From the NCBI RefSeq assembly GCF_000698125.1, contig NZ_BAXA01000008.1:1-64000 (forward strand): 64,000 nucleotides of DNA. The letters are read 5' to 3'. The DNA comes from Geomicrobium sp. JCM 19038 (GTDB lineage: Bacteria > Bacillota > Bacilli > Bacillales > Marinococcaceae). This document shows, piece after piece, positions 38,369-47,688 of this stretch; the stretch's first letter is position 1; every line of letters begins with the position of its first letter. Below the pieces are notes generated by a model. The model had not been told where the DNA came from, searched no databases, and worked only from the letters and a program-made list of their open reading frames with translations. The translations under genes were made by a program, and so were the position numbers.

Positions 38369-39052
38369 GTGAACAACCAAGCTGTTGAATCAGAGATGTC
38401 TAGTTATGTCGGCAAATTATTGCGCGACCATTTCGGAAAAGGGCCTAGTTCTGTCTATGTCACATTAAAAGGCTCGATGTTTTCAATACATTTACGAGAA
38501 TTTTTAGCACCAATGGAACGGGTGCTTTTGAAACAAGAGCGTGGATCTAAAGTAGAAGAATCCCGTGACATACTTATGGAAGAGATCCTACCAGAAATGA
38601 AAGCAATGATTCGGATTCAATGTGGTGTTCCTGTGCAAGAGATTTTTTATGACTGGTCATTAGAGAACCGATCAGGCATCATTATTGGAACGGTAGATGT
38701 CCAACAGAAAGATACCGTTTATGAAGATTATGATCATAGAAACGCAATTCATGAAGAAATTGCTACGATTAGTCGGATTGCTGAAAGACAGCCAGACAGA
38801 ATCGATTCTTTTTATATGAATGATCGAACACTCGTCGTCATTCGTTCTGGAATCCTTGTACGAATTGAGCAAGAATTGATTAAAGAAGGTTATATTGAGC
38901 AATTAAAACTAACGAAGCGAAAGCTTGAGAAAGGGCTTTTGCATCAAAGAGATTTCAAACAATGGCTCGGTCAATCCATTGAAGATATTTATGTGGATTG
39001 GGATTTTGAAAGTGATCGTAGCTATATTGTTTTTATTACCACAAAAAATTAA
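38369..39052 (+). CDS. DUF2294 protein with two repeats of the domain
   Basis: 227 aa. Two DUF2294 units are recognisable: residues 8-110 (YVGKLLRDHFGKGPSSVYVT ..LKGSMFSIHLREFLAPMERV) and 125-225 (EEIATISRIAERQPDRIDSF ..YMNDRTLVVIRSGILVRIEQ), each closing with an IYVDWDFESD or IFYDWSLENRSG pattern. The family is common in Firmicutes and cyanobacteria and has no firm function that I can name. GTG 38369 has AAAGGA. A strong terminator follows. Confidence 0.75.
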   Translation: MNNQAVESEMSSYVGKLLRDHFGKGPSSVYVTLKGSMFSIHLREFLAPMERVLLKQERGSKVEESRDILMEEILPEMKAMIRIQCGVPVQEIFYDWSLENRSGIIIGTVDVQQKDTVYEDYDHRNAIHEEIATISRIAERQPDRIDSFYMNDRTLVVIRSGILVRIEQELIKEGYIEQLKLTKRKLEKGLLHQRDFKQWLGQSIEDIYVDWDFESDRSYIVFITTKN

Positions 39053-39087
39053 CAGGTAGAAATGAGCCGGAAAGAAAGCCGGACATA

Positions 39088-39130
39088 AGCCAAAAAAAGG
39101 AGACACCGTCTCCTCTTTTTGGCTTTTTTT
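39088..39130 (+). terminator. Strong terminator after the DUF2294 gene
   Basis: A 17-bp near-perfect stem (39088-39104 with 39108-39124) with a 3-nt loop, followed by T7. Confidence 0.9.
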
Positions 39131-39150
39131 ATTTTAGAGGGGATGAGAAT

Positions 39151-39324
39151 TTGAAGTATTTAATCGACCATTCAAAAAAGAGCATTCATCGCTCAATCTT
39201 TGTAAGAGATGAGTGCCAGTTTCACAATAGCCCAATAGATGGTAGGGAAGGGGCGTATGATGAAGATGAACTAAAGCAATGTCTTGATAAAGGGTATGAA
39301 TACTGTCCCTACTGCACGAAATAA
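39151..39324 (+). CDS. Mini zinc-binding protein, Ada-like His/Cys pattern, 57 aa
   Basis: TTG 39151 is 8 nt from AGGGG. The 57-aa product contains IHRSIFVRDEC (His and Cys), QFHNS, and a C-terminal GYEYCPYCTK. The spacing H/C ... A/L-x(3)-GY-x-x-C-x-x-C matches the small Ada-type zinc-binding module, seen in Ada N-domains and in free-standing mini-proteins. Ligands are probably the DEC Cys, the two CPYC Cys and one His. It is isolated between a terminator and the methyltransferase gene. It may be a metal sensor or chaperone (inference). Confidence 0.6.
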   Translation: MKYLIDHSKKSIHRSIFVRDECQFHNSPIDGREGAYDEDELKQCLDKGYEYCPYCTK

Positions 39325-39397
39325 ACGGAACGACCTCTTGTGATGTGAAGTTCGCTGAGTCGCTATGCTATAATGTCAATTCGAGGTGAATAGACTT

Positions 39398-40585
39398 ATG
39401 GGAACAACAATTCAGATTAACGAAGAAGCGGTAAAATCAATTCGCAAAGGCAACTTTCTCATATATAAAACGTATTTCAGACCTGAAACGTATCACGTGA
39501 ATGAAGGGGAACTTCTCACGTTTCAAGATGAACAAGGTCGGTTTGTCGGTCGAGGCTATTATGGCCAACAAAACATCGGTCACGGTTGGGTTTTAACGAA
39601 GGATGAACATACACAAATTAACGATGTGTTTTTTACAAATGCCCTTCAAAAAGCATTCAACGACCGTAAGGTCATTCGCGAAGATGAACAGACGTCGGCT
39701 TTCCGACTGTTTAACGGCGAAGGGGATGGCATAGGTGGACTAACGATTGACGTTTATGCAGGGTATTGCGTAGTTACGTTTTATAGCAAGGGTATGTACA
39801 CGTTTAAATCCGAGATTATACATGCGTTGCAAAAAGTCGTTGCACCGGTCGGCATCTATGAGAAAAAACGTTTTGCAACGGACGGTAAGTATGAGGGAGA
39901 AGATGACTTTGTAACTGGAGAGCGTGGGGAATTCCCGATGCTCGTTCAAGAAAACGGCATGCACTTTGCGGTGAATTTAAACGACGGGCCGATGACAGGG
40001 ATTTTTCTTGACCAACGAGACGTTCGGAAGAAAATTCGCGACGAGTACGCATACGAAAAAGACGTTCTAAACTTGTTCTCTTATACGGGTGCATTTTCGG
40101 TGGCAGCAGCACTTGGAGGGGCGAAACAGACGACAAGTGTTGACTTAGCAAACCGTAGTCGAGCGAAAACGGAAGAACAGTTTCTCGTCAATGGGCTCCC
40201 AGTTGAAAACGAACGAATCATTGTCATGGACGTATTCAAATATTTCTCTTATGCTCTCAAAAAAAACTTATCATATGATCTTGTTGTCATCGATCCACCA
40301 AGTTTTGCGCGATCAAAGAAGAAGACGTTTAGTGTTGCGAATGATTATAAAGGACTTTTGCAAGAAGCGATCGGGATTACAAGAAGCGGTGGAACCATTG
40401 TTGCGTCAACAAACGCAGCCAATGTACCGATGAATAAGTTCAAACGTTTTGTGGAACAAGCCTTTAAAGCAGAAAACTCGACGTACACGATTGAAGAAGA
40501 GTTCGGATTACCCGACGATTTTAAAGCGACAGATGCGTACGTTGAAGGAAGTTATTTAAAAGTACTGTTCATTCGAAAGCATTAA
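39398..40585 (+). CDS. RlmI-like class I SAM-dependent rRNA methyltransferase
   Basis: 395 aa. The N-terminal PUA domain (residues 1-80; FLIYKTYFRPETYHVNEGEL) is followed by an EEHD-like central domain and a Rossmann methyltransferase domain (about 185-395) with VLNLFSYTGAFSVAAALGGA (motif I), TSVDLANRSRAKTEEQFLVN and the catalytic DLVVIDPPSFARSKK (motif IV). Such enzymes form m5C in 23S rRNA. ATG 39398 follows GAGGTG at 9 nt; the upstream TTG/ATG extension lacks a ribosome-binding site. Confidence 0.88.
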   Translation: MGTTIQINEEAVKSIRKGNFLIYKTYFRPETYHVNEGELLTFQDEQGRFVGRGYYGQQNIGHGWVLTKDEHTQINDVFFTNALQKAFNDRKVIREDEQTSAFRLFNGEGDGIGGLTIDVYAGYCVVTFYSKGMYTFKSEIIHALQKVVAPVGIYEKKRFATDGKYEGEDDFVTGERGEFPMLVQENGMHFAVNLNDGPMTGIFLDQRDVRKKIRDEYAYEKDVLNLFSYTGAFSVAAALGGAKQTTSVDLANRSRAKTEEQFLVNGLPVENERIIVMDVFKYFSYALKKNLSYDLVVIDPPSFARSKKKTFSVANDYKGLLQEAIGITRSGGTIVASTNAANVPMNKFKRFVEQAFKAENSTYTIEEEFGLPDDFKATDAYVEGSYLKVLFIRKH

Positions 40586-40687
40586 GAGTAGGATCATGAA
40601 GCACGATTGGCGGGCATGTAGTGTAAGCAGCATCTCCGCTAGTTGGCTTCTTTTGTATTCGGATCACGAACTAGGGAGGATAACGCG

Positions 40688-41107
40688 ATGAACATTGTCA
40701 CGAGTATACAGATTAATCATGAAAAACTAAACGGATTACATAAACGAATTTTTGACAGTGATCATGTCGTAGAGAAGTTTCGCTTCAAACCAGAGATTGT
40801 TGCAACGATGGCTTGGGACAAAGAAGAGCTTATTGGATATAAGCTTGGATACGCTCAAAATGAGTCTACGTTTTATAGTTGGTTAGGCGGTGTTCATCCA
40901 GAGAGACGAAAAGAGGGAATTGGAGAACAATTGCTTTTGGCACAACACCGTGAATTAAAGAAGCGAGGGTTTACACACGTTGAAACGAAAACGATGAACC
41001 GATGGCGCGACATGCTACTTCTTAACATTCGATCAGGGTTTTGTATTACAGGAACACATACAAATGAATCGGGCGATGTCATGATTATGTTGAGGAAGAG
41101 GTTGTGA
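40688..41107 (+). CDS. GNAT-family N-acetyltransferase
   Basis: 139 aa. The acetyl-CoA motif is HPERRKEGIGEQLLLAQHRE near residues 70-90, with strand beta4 YSWLGGV before it. ATG 40688 is 8 nt from AGGGAGG. The C-terminus, ETKTMNRWRDMLLLNIRSGF, is typical of GNATs that act on small molecules or ribosomal proteins; the substrate is unknown. Confidence 0.8.
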   Translation: MNIVTSIQINHEKLNGLHKRIFDSDHVVEKFRFKPEIVATMAWDKEELIGYKLGYAQNESTFYSWLGGVHPERRKEGIGEQLLLAQHRELKKRGFTHVETKTMNRWRDMLLLNIRSGFCITGTHTNESGDVMIMLRKRL

Positions 41108-41407
41108 GTGACCGTATGCTGGGGCTTAAAGGGGACTGACATAAATTAATCGTTTTAGCATTGAACAGTCTAAGGTACGGCACATATTTACTGGAAGGTG
41201 CAACTAGTACTTATAACATAATGTTATTTCTAATCAATTTATGCAGTATTGTTGTTGTTATTTTCTCTAAACGTAAGAGAGCACTAAAAACAAGTGACTA
41301 GTTGAATGCATATAATCGTTTCAATGTTTGTAGATTTGTTTCCCGCGATTGCGATTGAATTTCACACTAATCGTTAGGGATGATACTCTTTCAATAGGTG
41401 ATCCTAC
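41108..41407. other. Intergenic region without a convincing gene
   Basis: A 300-bp gap. One short frame (about 41217-41300) would encode a 27-aa hydrophobic peptide starting MLFLINLCSIVVVIF, but it has no ribosome-binding site. No hairpin or repeat stands out. Confidence 0.4.
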
Positions 41408-42130
41408 ATGTTCTTAAAGAAAATCAGCTTATTACGGACAAACATTTCTTCGTTTAATGAATTTCCTTTTTCAATACCAGTCATCAAAAATCTGCACGAG
41501 TTAAATATAGAGAAAAATATAACTTTTTTTGTAGGGGAAAATGGTTCAGGGAAGTCTACATTGTTAGAGGCAATAGCGGACGTATGTGAATTTAATACGG
41601 CTGGCGGTGGGCGTAACAATAACTATGAGGTTCATGCTTCAAAAGCTGTATTAGGGGACTACATCAGACTTTCGTGGTTGCCTAAGGTGACAAACGGCTT
41701 TTTTCTTCGTGCAGAATCCTTTTATCATTTTGCTTCTCACATTGATGAGGTAGATGAAGTCGGCTTTAGAGATTATGGCGGACGTTCGCTTCACTATCAA
41801 TCCCACGGAGAGTCTTTTATATCTTTATTTCTCCATCGGTTTAAAGGGAAAGCCATTTATCTGTTGGATGAGCCAGAGGCAGCTTTATCACCGACAAGGC
41901 AACTATCCTTTTTAAGAATCATGCATGACTTGGTTGCAAAGGGCAATTCACAATTCATTATCTCTACACATTCACCAATTTTATTAGGGTATCCTGATGC
42001 AGATATTCTATCATTTGATGACAATCATATTTCTAAGATTGGGTATGAAGAGACCGAGCATTATCAAATTACAAAAGCATTTTTAGATAATAGAGAAAAG
42101 CTCCTTTCAGAATTATTCAGCGACAGTTAA
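41408..42130 (+). CDS. AAA/ABC-type ATPase, stand-alone
   Basis: 240 aa. Walker A GENGSGKSTLLEA is near residue 42, the Q/His-loop region includes LSWLPKVTNGFFLRAESFYH, a signature-like SHGESFISLF lies near 139, Walker B YLLDEPEAALSP near 158 and the switch His in FIISTHSPILLGYP near 195. This is the AAA_21/AAA_15 type related to OLD and SMC-like ATPases, with no nuclease domain and no membrane partner. ATG 41408 has AGGTGA. No adjacent gene suggests a two-gene defence system. Confidence 0.8.
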   Translation: MFLKKISLLRTNISSFNEFPFSIPVIKNLHELNIEKNITFFVGENGSGKSTLLEAIADVCEFNTAGGGRNNNYEVHASKAVLGDYIRLSWLPKVTNGFFLRAESFYHFASHIDEVDEVGFRDYGGRSLHYQSHGESFISLFLHRFKGKAIYLLDEPEAALSPTRQLSFLRIMHDLVAKGNSQFIISTHSPILLGYPDADILSFDDNHISKIGYEETEHYQITKAFLDNREKLLSELFSDS

Positions 42131-42194
42131 CGACAAAGGCTTATTCGCAAATGATCTAGTAAGAATAAACTACTTGATTTACAAGTTTATTTTT

Positions 42195-42227
42195 AAAGAA
42201 AAACCCCCACTCCTTTTGAGTGGGGGT
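42195..42227 (-). terminator. Terminator of opuAC-like copy 1
   Basis: A 10-bp perfect stem ACCCCCACTC with a 5-nt loop followed by TTTTTC on the minus strand. Confidence 0.85.
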
Positions 42228-42236
42228 ACTGTCTAC

Positions 42237-43148
42237 TTACTCGAACCAGCTATCAACATAGTCTTGGTTGTTTTCAATCCAACGTTTAGCAGCTGCCTCG
42301 TCATTTTCTTCTTCACTTTGATAGAGCAGTAGCTCAGATAATTGATCGTCGTCAAAGTAGCTTTTATTGATCCAATCAATCAGTTCTGGCTGCTCGTCTT
42401 GTAGTCCGTTACGAGCGATATAGTAGATGTCATCGTCTTCACCGTAAGCGATATCTGGGTCTTCAAGGTATTTCAAGTCATACTCTCCGAATGTCCAGTG
42501 TGGACTCCACAAGGTGACAACAATCGGCTCTTCATTGTTGTATGCCGTATCTAGAGCGGACACCATCGCTTGCTCAGATGAGGTGAGAAGTTCAAAGTCA
42601 TCGAGCCCGTAATGGTCCATCACTTCTTCTTCGGTAATTTGTGTAAGGGAAGCGCCACCGTCGATGCCAGTAATTGTCCCTTCAAGCTCGTCAACGTAAT
42701 CTTGCAAATCTTCAATGGTATTCAAGTCTTCCATATATTCAGGGACAACAAGTCCCATCTCAGTTCCTTCGTAGAGCACTCCGTCTTCTTGAACATCAAT
42801 GACTTCTGAGTCAAGTTGGACGTAAGCTTGGTCTGTAAAAGGCAACCACGGAGCAAAACCGAGATCAAGTTCACCATTCTCAACACCTGAAAACAAGAAG
42901 GCTTTTTCAACTTGATTTAAGGTTACATCATATCCTTGCTCTTCAAGGAGAATTCCCCAAAGTGCGGAAATAACAGTGCTTTCTGCATAATTGCTAAAGC
43001 CGATTGAAATGTCACCACTAGCACTCTCATCAGTAGCTTCTTCGTTCGAAGCGTTTTCATTTTCTTCTTGGTCTACTGATTCGTCTCCACATGCTGCAAG
43101 TAACATGATTGCTAGAGTCGAAGCTGTTAATACGTGAAATTTTTTCAT
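42237..43148 (-). CDS. Glycine betaine/proline-type ABC substrate-binding lipoprotein, copy 1
   Basis: 303 aa. Lipobox LAAC at residues 17-20, then an acidic linker (residues 25-45) and an OpuAC/ProX-type domain: SIGFSNYAESTVISALWGIL, VEKAFLFSGVENGELDLGFA, PWLPFTD with the Trp expected in the aromatic cage, and VVTLWSPHWTFGEYDLKYL with two more Trp. These fit binding of a quaternary amine such as glycine betaine. No cognate ATPase or permease is adjacent. Confidence 0.85.
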   Translation of the reverse strand: MKKFHVLTASTLAIMLLAACGDESVDQEENENASNEEATDESASGDISIGFSNYAESTVISALWGILLEEQGYDVTLNQVEKAFLFSGVENGELDLGFAPWLPFTDQAYVQLDSEVIDVQEDGVLYEGTEMGLVVPEYMEDLNTIEDLQDYVDELEGTITGIDGGASLTQITEEEVMDHYGLDDFELLTSSEQAMVSALDTAYNNEEPIVVTLWSPHWTFGEYDLKYLEDPDIAYGEDDDIYYIARNGLQDEQPELIDWINKSYFDDDQLSELLLYQSEEENDEAAAKRWIENNQDYVDSWFE

Positions 43149-43227
43149 ATGTAGTCTCTCCCCCTGAAATTAAGTATAACATACCCAACTCTTTTAACTT
43201 TTTTAGCAGTTGGAAAGGTAACATAAA

Positions 43228-43261
43228 CAAACGCTTGCTACGATCATCGTAACAAGCGTTT
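43228..43261 (-). terminator. Terminator of opuAC-like copy 2
   Basis: A 16-bp imperfect stem (43228-43244 with 43246-43261) followed by TTTATG on the minus strand, between the two binding-protein genes. Confidence 0.7.
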
Positions 43262-43267
43262 GTGCTG

Positions 43268-44169
43268 TTATAATTCTGTATCCATCCACTCATCAACAAC
43301 ATCCGCATAATCTTCCATCCATTGATCAACGGCAGCTGATTCGTTACCTAGTTCACTCTGGAGGACGAGTAAGTCAGAGAGTTGTTCATCTGTAAAGTGA
43401 ATTTGGTTGAGGAATTCAATCAGCTCAGGCATTTCTGAATCTAATCCAGGACGCGTCATATAGTAAATATCATCGCCTTCGCCATACACTTGATCAGGGT
43501 CATCTAAATATTTCAGATCGTATTCACCGAACGTCCAATGAGGGCTCCATAATGTTACGACAATTGGTTCTTCGTTGTTGTATGCTGTATCAAGTGCTGT
43601 AATCATCGATTGTTCTGCAGATGTTTGAAGTGTAAAATCATCAAGACCGTAGTGGTCGAGCACTTCTTCTTCTGTAATTGTTGAGAGCGATGCACCAGGG
43701 TCAATGCCGATAATTTGTCCATTTAACTCTTCAACGTAGTTGTTCAAATCTTCGATGGTATGTATGTCTGTCATGTACTCCGGAACAACAAGCCCCATCT
43801 CGGTACCTTCATAAAGCAACCCTTCTTCGTGCGTGTCGATGTTGTCGGAATCGAACTTAAGAATTGTTGATCCGTAAATGGTAACCAAGCAGAAATCCCG
43901 AGGTCGATCTCGTCATTTTCGAGTCCAGAGAATAAAAAAGCTTTCTCTACTTGCGAAGTCGAAACGTCGTAGCCTTTCTCAGTAAGTAAGCGGTCAAACA
44001 ACTCGGCCTTCGCAATACTTTCTGCATAGTTATTAAATCCGATCAGAAGCTCTTCGCTACTCGTTTCTGTTTCAGTGTTTTCTGTTGTTTCGCTTCCTTC
44101 ATTGTCACCACATGCGCTTACGAGTGCAATCGCCATTCCTGCTGTAAGTAGTGCATAGCTTTTTTTCAT
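43268..44169 (-). CDS. Glycine betaine/proline-type ABC substrate-binding lipoprotein, copy 2, frameshifted
   Basis: About 300 aa after repair and clearly paralogous to copy 1. Lipobox VSAC at residues 17-20, then LIGFNNYAESIAKAELFDRL, VEKAFLFSGLENDEIDLGIS, AWLPFTD and VVTLWSPHWTFGEYDLKYL. Near 43870 one C is missing in FTDQQFLKFDSDN. Each copy has its own terminator, so they are separate transcripts. The aromatic-cage Trp residues are kept, so both should bind quaternary amines. Confidence 0.85.
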
Positions 44170-44301
44170 TAAAGAACCTCTCTCTTATGTATTGGTATTG
44201 TTTATCATATCCCCCAATCTTCTGATCATAAACCTTTCCGCTTGTTTGTCAATGCAGTTTACGGTTCAATAGAGGAAGAAAATCGAAAGTGAGGTATACA
44301 A

Positions 44302-45069
44302 ATGACCACTCATCTGGAATTTGTATCAGTGAGAAAAAGTCGGGGTGATTTTACGCTCACACTTCCTGACGTATCGATTAAACAAGGAGAAATCCTCGGA
44401 GTCATTGGGAATAACGGGGCAGGTAAATCTACAATGATGCAACTTGTACTCGGTCTCATTACGACAAGCGAAGGGGAAATCAGACGTTATCATGATGGGG
44501 TACACATTGATGAAGTGGGTGTTTGGAAGAAAGAGATCGGCTTCGTTTTTGACGACTTGTTAATGTATGACGATATGAAACTCAAACGCCTCGGTAAATT
44601 CTTAAACGAGCAATATAACCATTGGGACCAACACCGTTATCTTGACATGTTAGCGCTCTACAATGTTGATCCGAATAAAAAGATAAAGAAATTGTCGAGA
44701 GGTATGAAAATGAAAGCAGGCTTTGCAATGGCGCTTGCTCATCGACCGAAGTTAATTCTTTTGGATGAGCCGACTGCTGGACTCGATACGAAATCTCGAC
44801 GACAAATGGTGCGGTTGTTAAAAGAAGCTCAATCAGAAGGAACGACGATCATTTTTTCTTCGCATATTCTTTCTGACATGGAAGAGCTTGCGGAGACGGT
44901 TTGGTTAATGGATGAAGGAGTCGTTCTTGCTCACGGTCGAGTTGAAGAATTAAAAGAAGGCTTTTCTAAAGATGAGAATGGACGCATCATACCGACAGAA
45001 AAAGGCAATGACGAAGTGATTAGCCTCGAAGATCTGCATGATTACTACTTAGGTGGTGAGCTCGATTGA
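44302..45069 (+). CDS. ABC transporter ATP-binding protein
   Basis: 255 aa. Walker A GNNGAGKSTMMQ near residue 36, signature KLSRGMKMKAGFA near 137, Walker B LILLDEPTAGLD near 155 and switch FSSHILSDMEE near 190. This is the BcrA/YtrB-like exporter type. ATG 44302 has GAGG upstream. It overlaps the following permease by 4 bp. Confidence 0.88.
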   Translation: MTTHLEFVSVRKSRGDFTLTLPDVSIKQGEILGVIGNNGAGKSTMMQLVLGLITTSEGEIRRYHDGVHIDEVGVWKKEIGFVFDDLLMYDDMKLKRLGKFLNEQYNHWDQHRYLDMLALYNVDPNKKIKKLSRGMKMKAGFAMALAHRPKLILLDEPTAGLDTKSRRQMVRLLKEAQSEGTTIIFSSHILSDMEELAETVWLMDEGVVLAHGRVEELKEGFSKDENGRIIPTEKGNDEVISLEDLHDYYLGGELD

Positions 45070-45677
45070 TTAGCGTCTTTAAGCTAGAAGTGTGGTTGAT
45101 GAGATCAGGGTTACCATTAATTATTATTATTCCGTTCGTTCTAGGTTTTTTTAGTGTCGTTAACAATACGGTCAGTCCGTTAATCATCGTGTATGTGATG
45201 GTCATTGCCCTCATTCAAACGGAAGAGAAGAACCGTGTGAATCGGTTTATGTACTCGTTGCCGCTACGTCGATCGGAAATCTTTTATGCTAGAGTTTTAT
45301 CATTGACCTTCTATGGTTCGCTCTGGCTAGTCTTCGAAAATGTGGCAAGACTAATTATAGGAGTAACCATTGATGGGTCGTATGTGTTTTACTTAGTATC
45401 TACCTTTGTCATGATTATGATTGTTTCTACACTCATGGTTTCTGTGTCGAAAACGATGCCTCAAGGCATTCTGAGATGGATTGTCTTGTTTGTCGTCTTT
45501 TTCTTAGCCGTTATGAGTATGACGTTTGTGACAGCCATTACAAGTATGTTCTTAGAAGATGTTGTAGGGGTAGTGCCTTTATTTATCTCAATCATTACGT
45601 TTATTGTAGGTGTAATTGTCTTTTTGGCACTTTCAATTGGTGGGATTGCCATTCAAAAGAGACAAGATGTTGTGTAA
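45066..45677 (+). CDS. ABC-2 type permease
   Basis: 203 aa with six predicted helices (about 14-30, 34-50, 72-95, 105-125, 138-160, 172-195) and a cytoplasmic RVNRFMYSLPLRRSEIFYAR segment typical of ABC-2 coupling loops. ATG/TTG 45066 overlaps the ATPase stop. It forms an exporter with the preceding ATPase. Confidence 0.78.
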   Translation: MISVFKLEVWLMRSGLPLIIIIPFVLGFFSVVNNTVSPLIIVYVMVIALIQTEEKNRVNRFMYSLPLRRSEIFYARVLSLTFYGSLWLVFENVARLIIGVTIDGSYVFYLVSTFVMIMIVSTLMVSVSKTMPQGILRWIVLFVVFFLAVMSMTFVTAITSMFLEDVVGVVPLFISIITFIVGVIVFLALSIGGIAIQKRQDVV

Positions 45678-45692
45678 AGAGGAGCTATATAA

Positions 45693-46756
45693 ATGAAGCG
45701 TGTATACAGTGATGTCATTCAATTTCGAGGGAACCATTATGACTTCGGCGTAATGCAAGGTGAGCGCTTGAAAGAATCGTTAACATTGAAAAATCGCGAG
45801 AATCAATGGAAGTTCGCCAGCCTCGTTTTCAAATCGATGTAGATGAAGCCAAGGCGATGTTTCAACAACTTGCACCGCAAATCTGGGAAGAATTACGAGG
45901 ATTACAAGATTCACTTCAATGGTCAATTGATAAAGTGTTGCAAGAGTTTGGGGGCTTCCGTGTGAACGGAGACCGCTCTGGTTGTTCGGTCATGTCAGGC
46001 GAAGGGTACCTTGTACGTAATTACGATTATCATCCGAAAACGTATGATGGAAGATATGTGCTATTTGCGCCAAACGATAAAGGATACGCAACGATTGGAC
46101 CTAGTCAACGAATTACCGGTCGAATGGACGGTTTAAATGAACAAGGGTTGGCGATTGGGTACAACTTGACGAATCGGCGAAAGCCTGAAGATGGGTTCAT
46201 TTGCACAATGATTGGCAGGCTAATGCTTGAGACGTGCGCGGACGTGACAGAAGCTGTTGAGCTATTAAAAGAAATTCCACATCGCCATTCATTTAGTTAC
46301 ATCGTCTATGACCAAACCGATGGCATGGTCGTTGTAGAGAGCTCTCCTCGTGGTGTGAATGCAAGGGCAGCGGACGCATGTACGAATCATTTCGAGATTC
46401 AAACGAAAGAAAATCGCTTCAACTTGGACGACTCCATGCGCCGACTGGAACTCATGAAAAACTCAGGTGTAACCTCGGCAGAAGAAGCGTATAAGCTCTT
46501 AAATAACCCAGAAGAAGATGTATTCTCACTCAAGTATACGAGTTGGTCAGGAACCATCCACACGTCACTGTATGAGCCAGAGAAAATGAGAGCAAGCATC
46601 GGAATTGGTGGGAATCAAAAACCGTATTCGTTTGATTTTCAAGATTGGTTGGAAGGAAATGACCTTAATCTTGCAAAGCTTGAAGGAGTTGTAGATACCG
46701 ATCTTCCTTTTGTTCATATGGACGAGCGTGCGGATTGGTTTCAACGAAAGGATTGA
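45693..46756 (+). CDS. C45-type acyltransferase/linear amide hydrolase, frameshifted
   Basis: About 354 aa after repair. It resembles the acyl-CoA:6-aminopenicillanate acyltransferase (peptidase C45) family: [12 protein letters not shown] at the start, then [20 protein letters not shown] with the nucleophilic Cys near residue 93, [12 protein letters not shown], and the Asn-rich [12 protein letters not shown] closing region. These Ntn hydrolases cleave or form linear amide bonds after autoproteolysis. Near 45811 one A is missing (WKVRQPRF expected). ATG 45693 has AAAGAGGAG. It lies between two ABC exporter modules. Confidence 0.75.
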
Positions 46757-46761
46757 TCAGC

Positions 46762-47676
46762 ATGATTGAAGTGAAAGAACTTCGTAAGTCATTTAAGTCA
46801 CTTGAAGCCGTTAAAGGAAGTAGTTTCACAGTAGAGGAAGGAGAGATCTTCGGGTTTCTTGGACCAAATGGGGCTGGGAAAAGCACGACGATCAATATCC
46901 TCTCAACAATGTTAAAACTAACGAGTGGAGAAGTGAAAATTAACGGCTACGATGTGACAAAAGAAAAGAATAAAGTGCGCGAGAGCATTGGCATTATTTT
47001 TCAAGAGAACACGTTAGATGAGAAGTTAACGGCAAAAGAGAACTTAATGCTGCATTGCAAACTGTATCGGGTACCGAAGAAATCACGAAAAGCGCGGATT
47101 GATGAAGTGCTAGCCATCGTTGATTTAACCGACAACCTCAATCAAACAGTGGAGAAATTCTCAGGAGGAATGAAGCGCCGTTTAGAAATTGCTCGTGGGC
47201 TTCTTCATTACCCAAAAGTATTGTTTCTTGATGAACCATCTGTTGGACTTGATCCTCAGACGAGAGCGCACATTTGGGAGTACATTTTGAAGCTGAAAGA
47301 AAAAGAGAACATGACAATGTTCTTGACGACACATTACTTAGATGAAGCAGAAATTAGTGACAGAATTGCAATTATGGACCACGGAGAGATTATTGCTCTT
47401 GATACGCCAAAACGTCTAAAAGCACAACTTGGCGGTGACGTCATTGAGCTACAAACGACAGACAATCAAGCAGCATTAGAAGAAATCAATGAAAAGTTCT
47501 CAGTGATTGAAGCAACACTTCATGAAGAAGGGATTACGTTAAAAGTCAAAAATAGTGATGAGTTTGTTTCAACGTTTATGAAACAATTAGAAACCCCCGT
47601 TACAGGACTGGATATTCGAAAACCGACATTAAATGACGTGTTCCTTTCGATGACAGGAAGAGAAATCCGTGATTAA
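46762..47676 (+). CDS. DrrA-type ABC transporter ATP-binding protein
   Basis: 304 aa. Walker A GPNGAGKSTTINIL near residue 38, Q-loop IIFQENTLDEKLT, signature KFSGGMKRRLEIARG near 135, Walker B VLFLDEPSVGLD near 158 and switch TTHYLDEAEI near 190. A C-terminal extension (about 210-304) is typical of DrrA/NodI drug or lipid exporters. ATG 46762 has AAAGGA; the longer frame lies inside the upstream gene. Confidence 0.9.
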   Translation: MIEVKELRKSFKSLEAVKGSSFTVEEGEIFGFLGPNGAGKSTTINILSTMLKLTSGEVKINGYDVTKEKNKVRESIGIIFQENTLDEKLTAKENLMLHCKLYRVPKKSRKARIDEVLAIVDLTDNLNQTVEKFSGGMKRRLEIARGLLHYPKVLFLDEPSVGLDPQTRAHIWEYILKLKEKENMTMFLTTHYLDEAEISDRIAIMDHGEIIALDTPKRLKAQLGGDVIELQTTDNQAALEEINEKFSVIEATLHEEGITLKVKNSDEFVSTFMKQLETPVTGLDIRKPTLNDVFLSMTGREIRD

Positions 47677-47688
47677 GGGGGTAGCGTG

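Noticed and set aside
41217-41300. 27-aa hydrophobic peptide ORF
   Set aside because: No ribosome-binding site and no other support.
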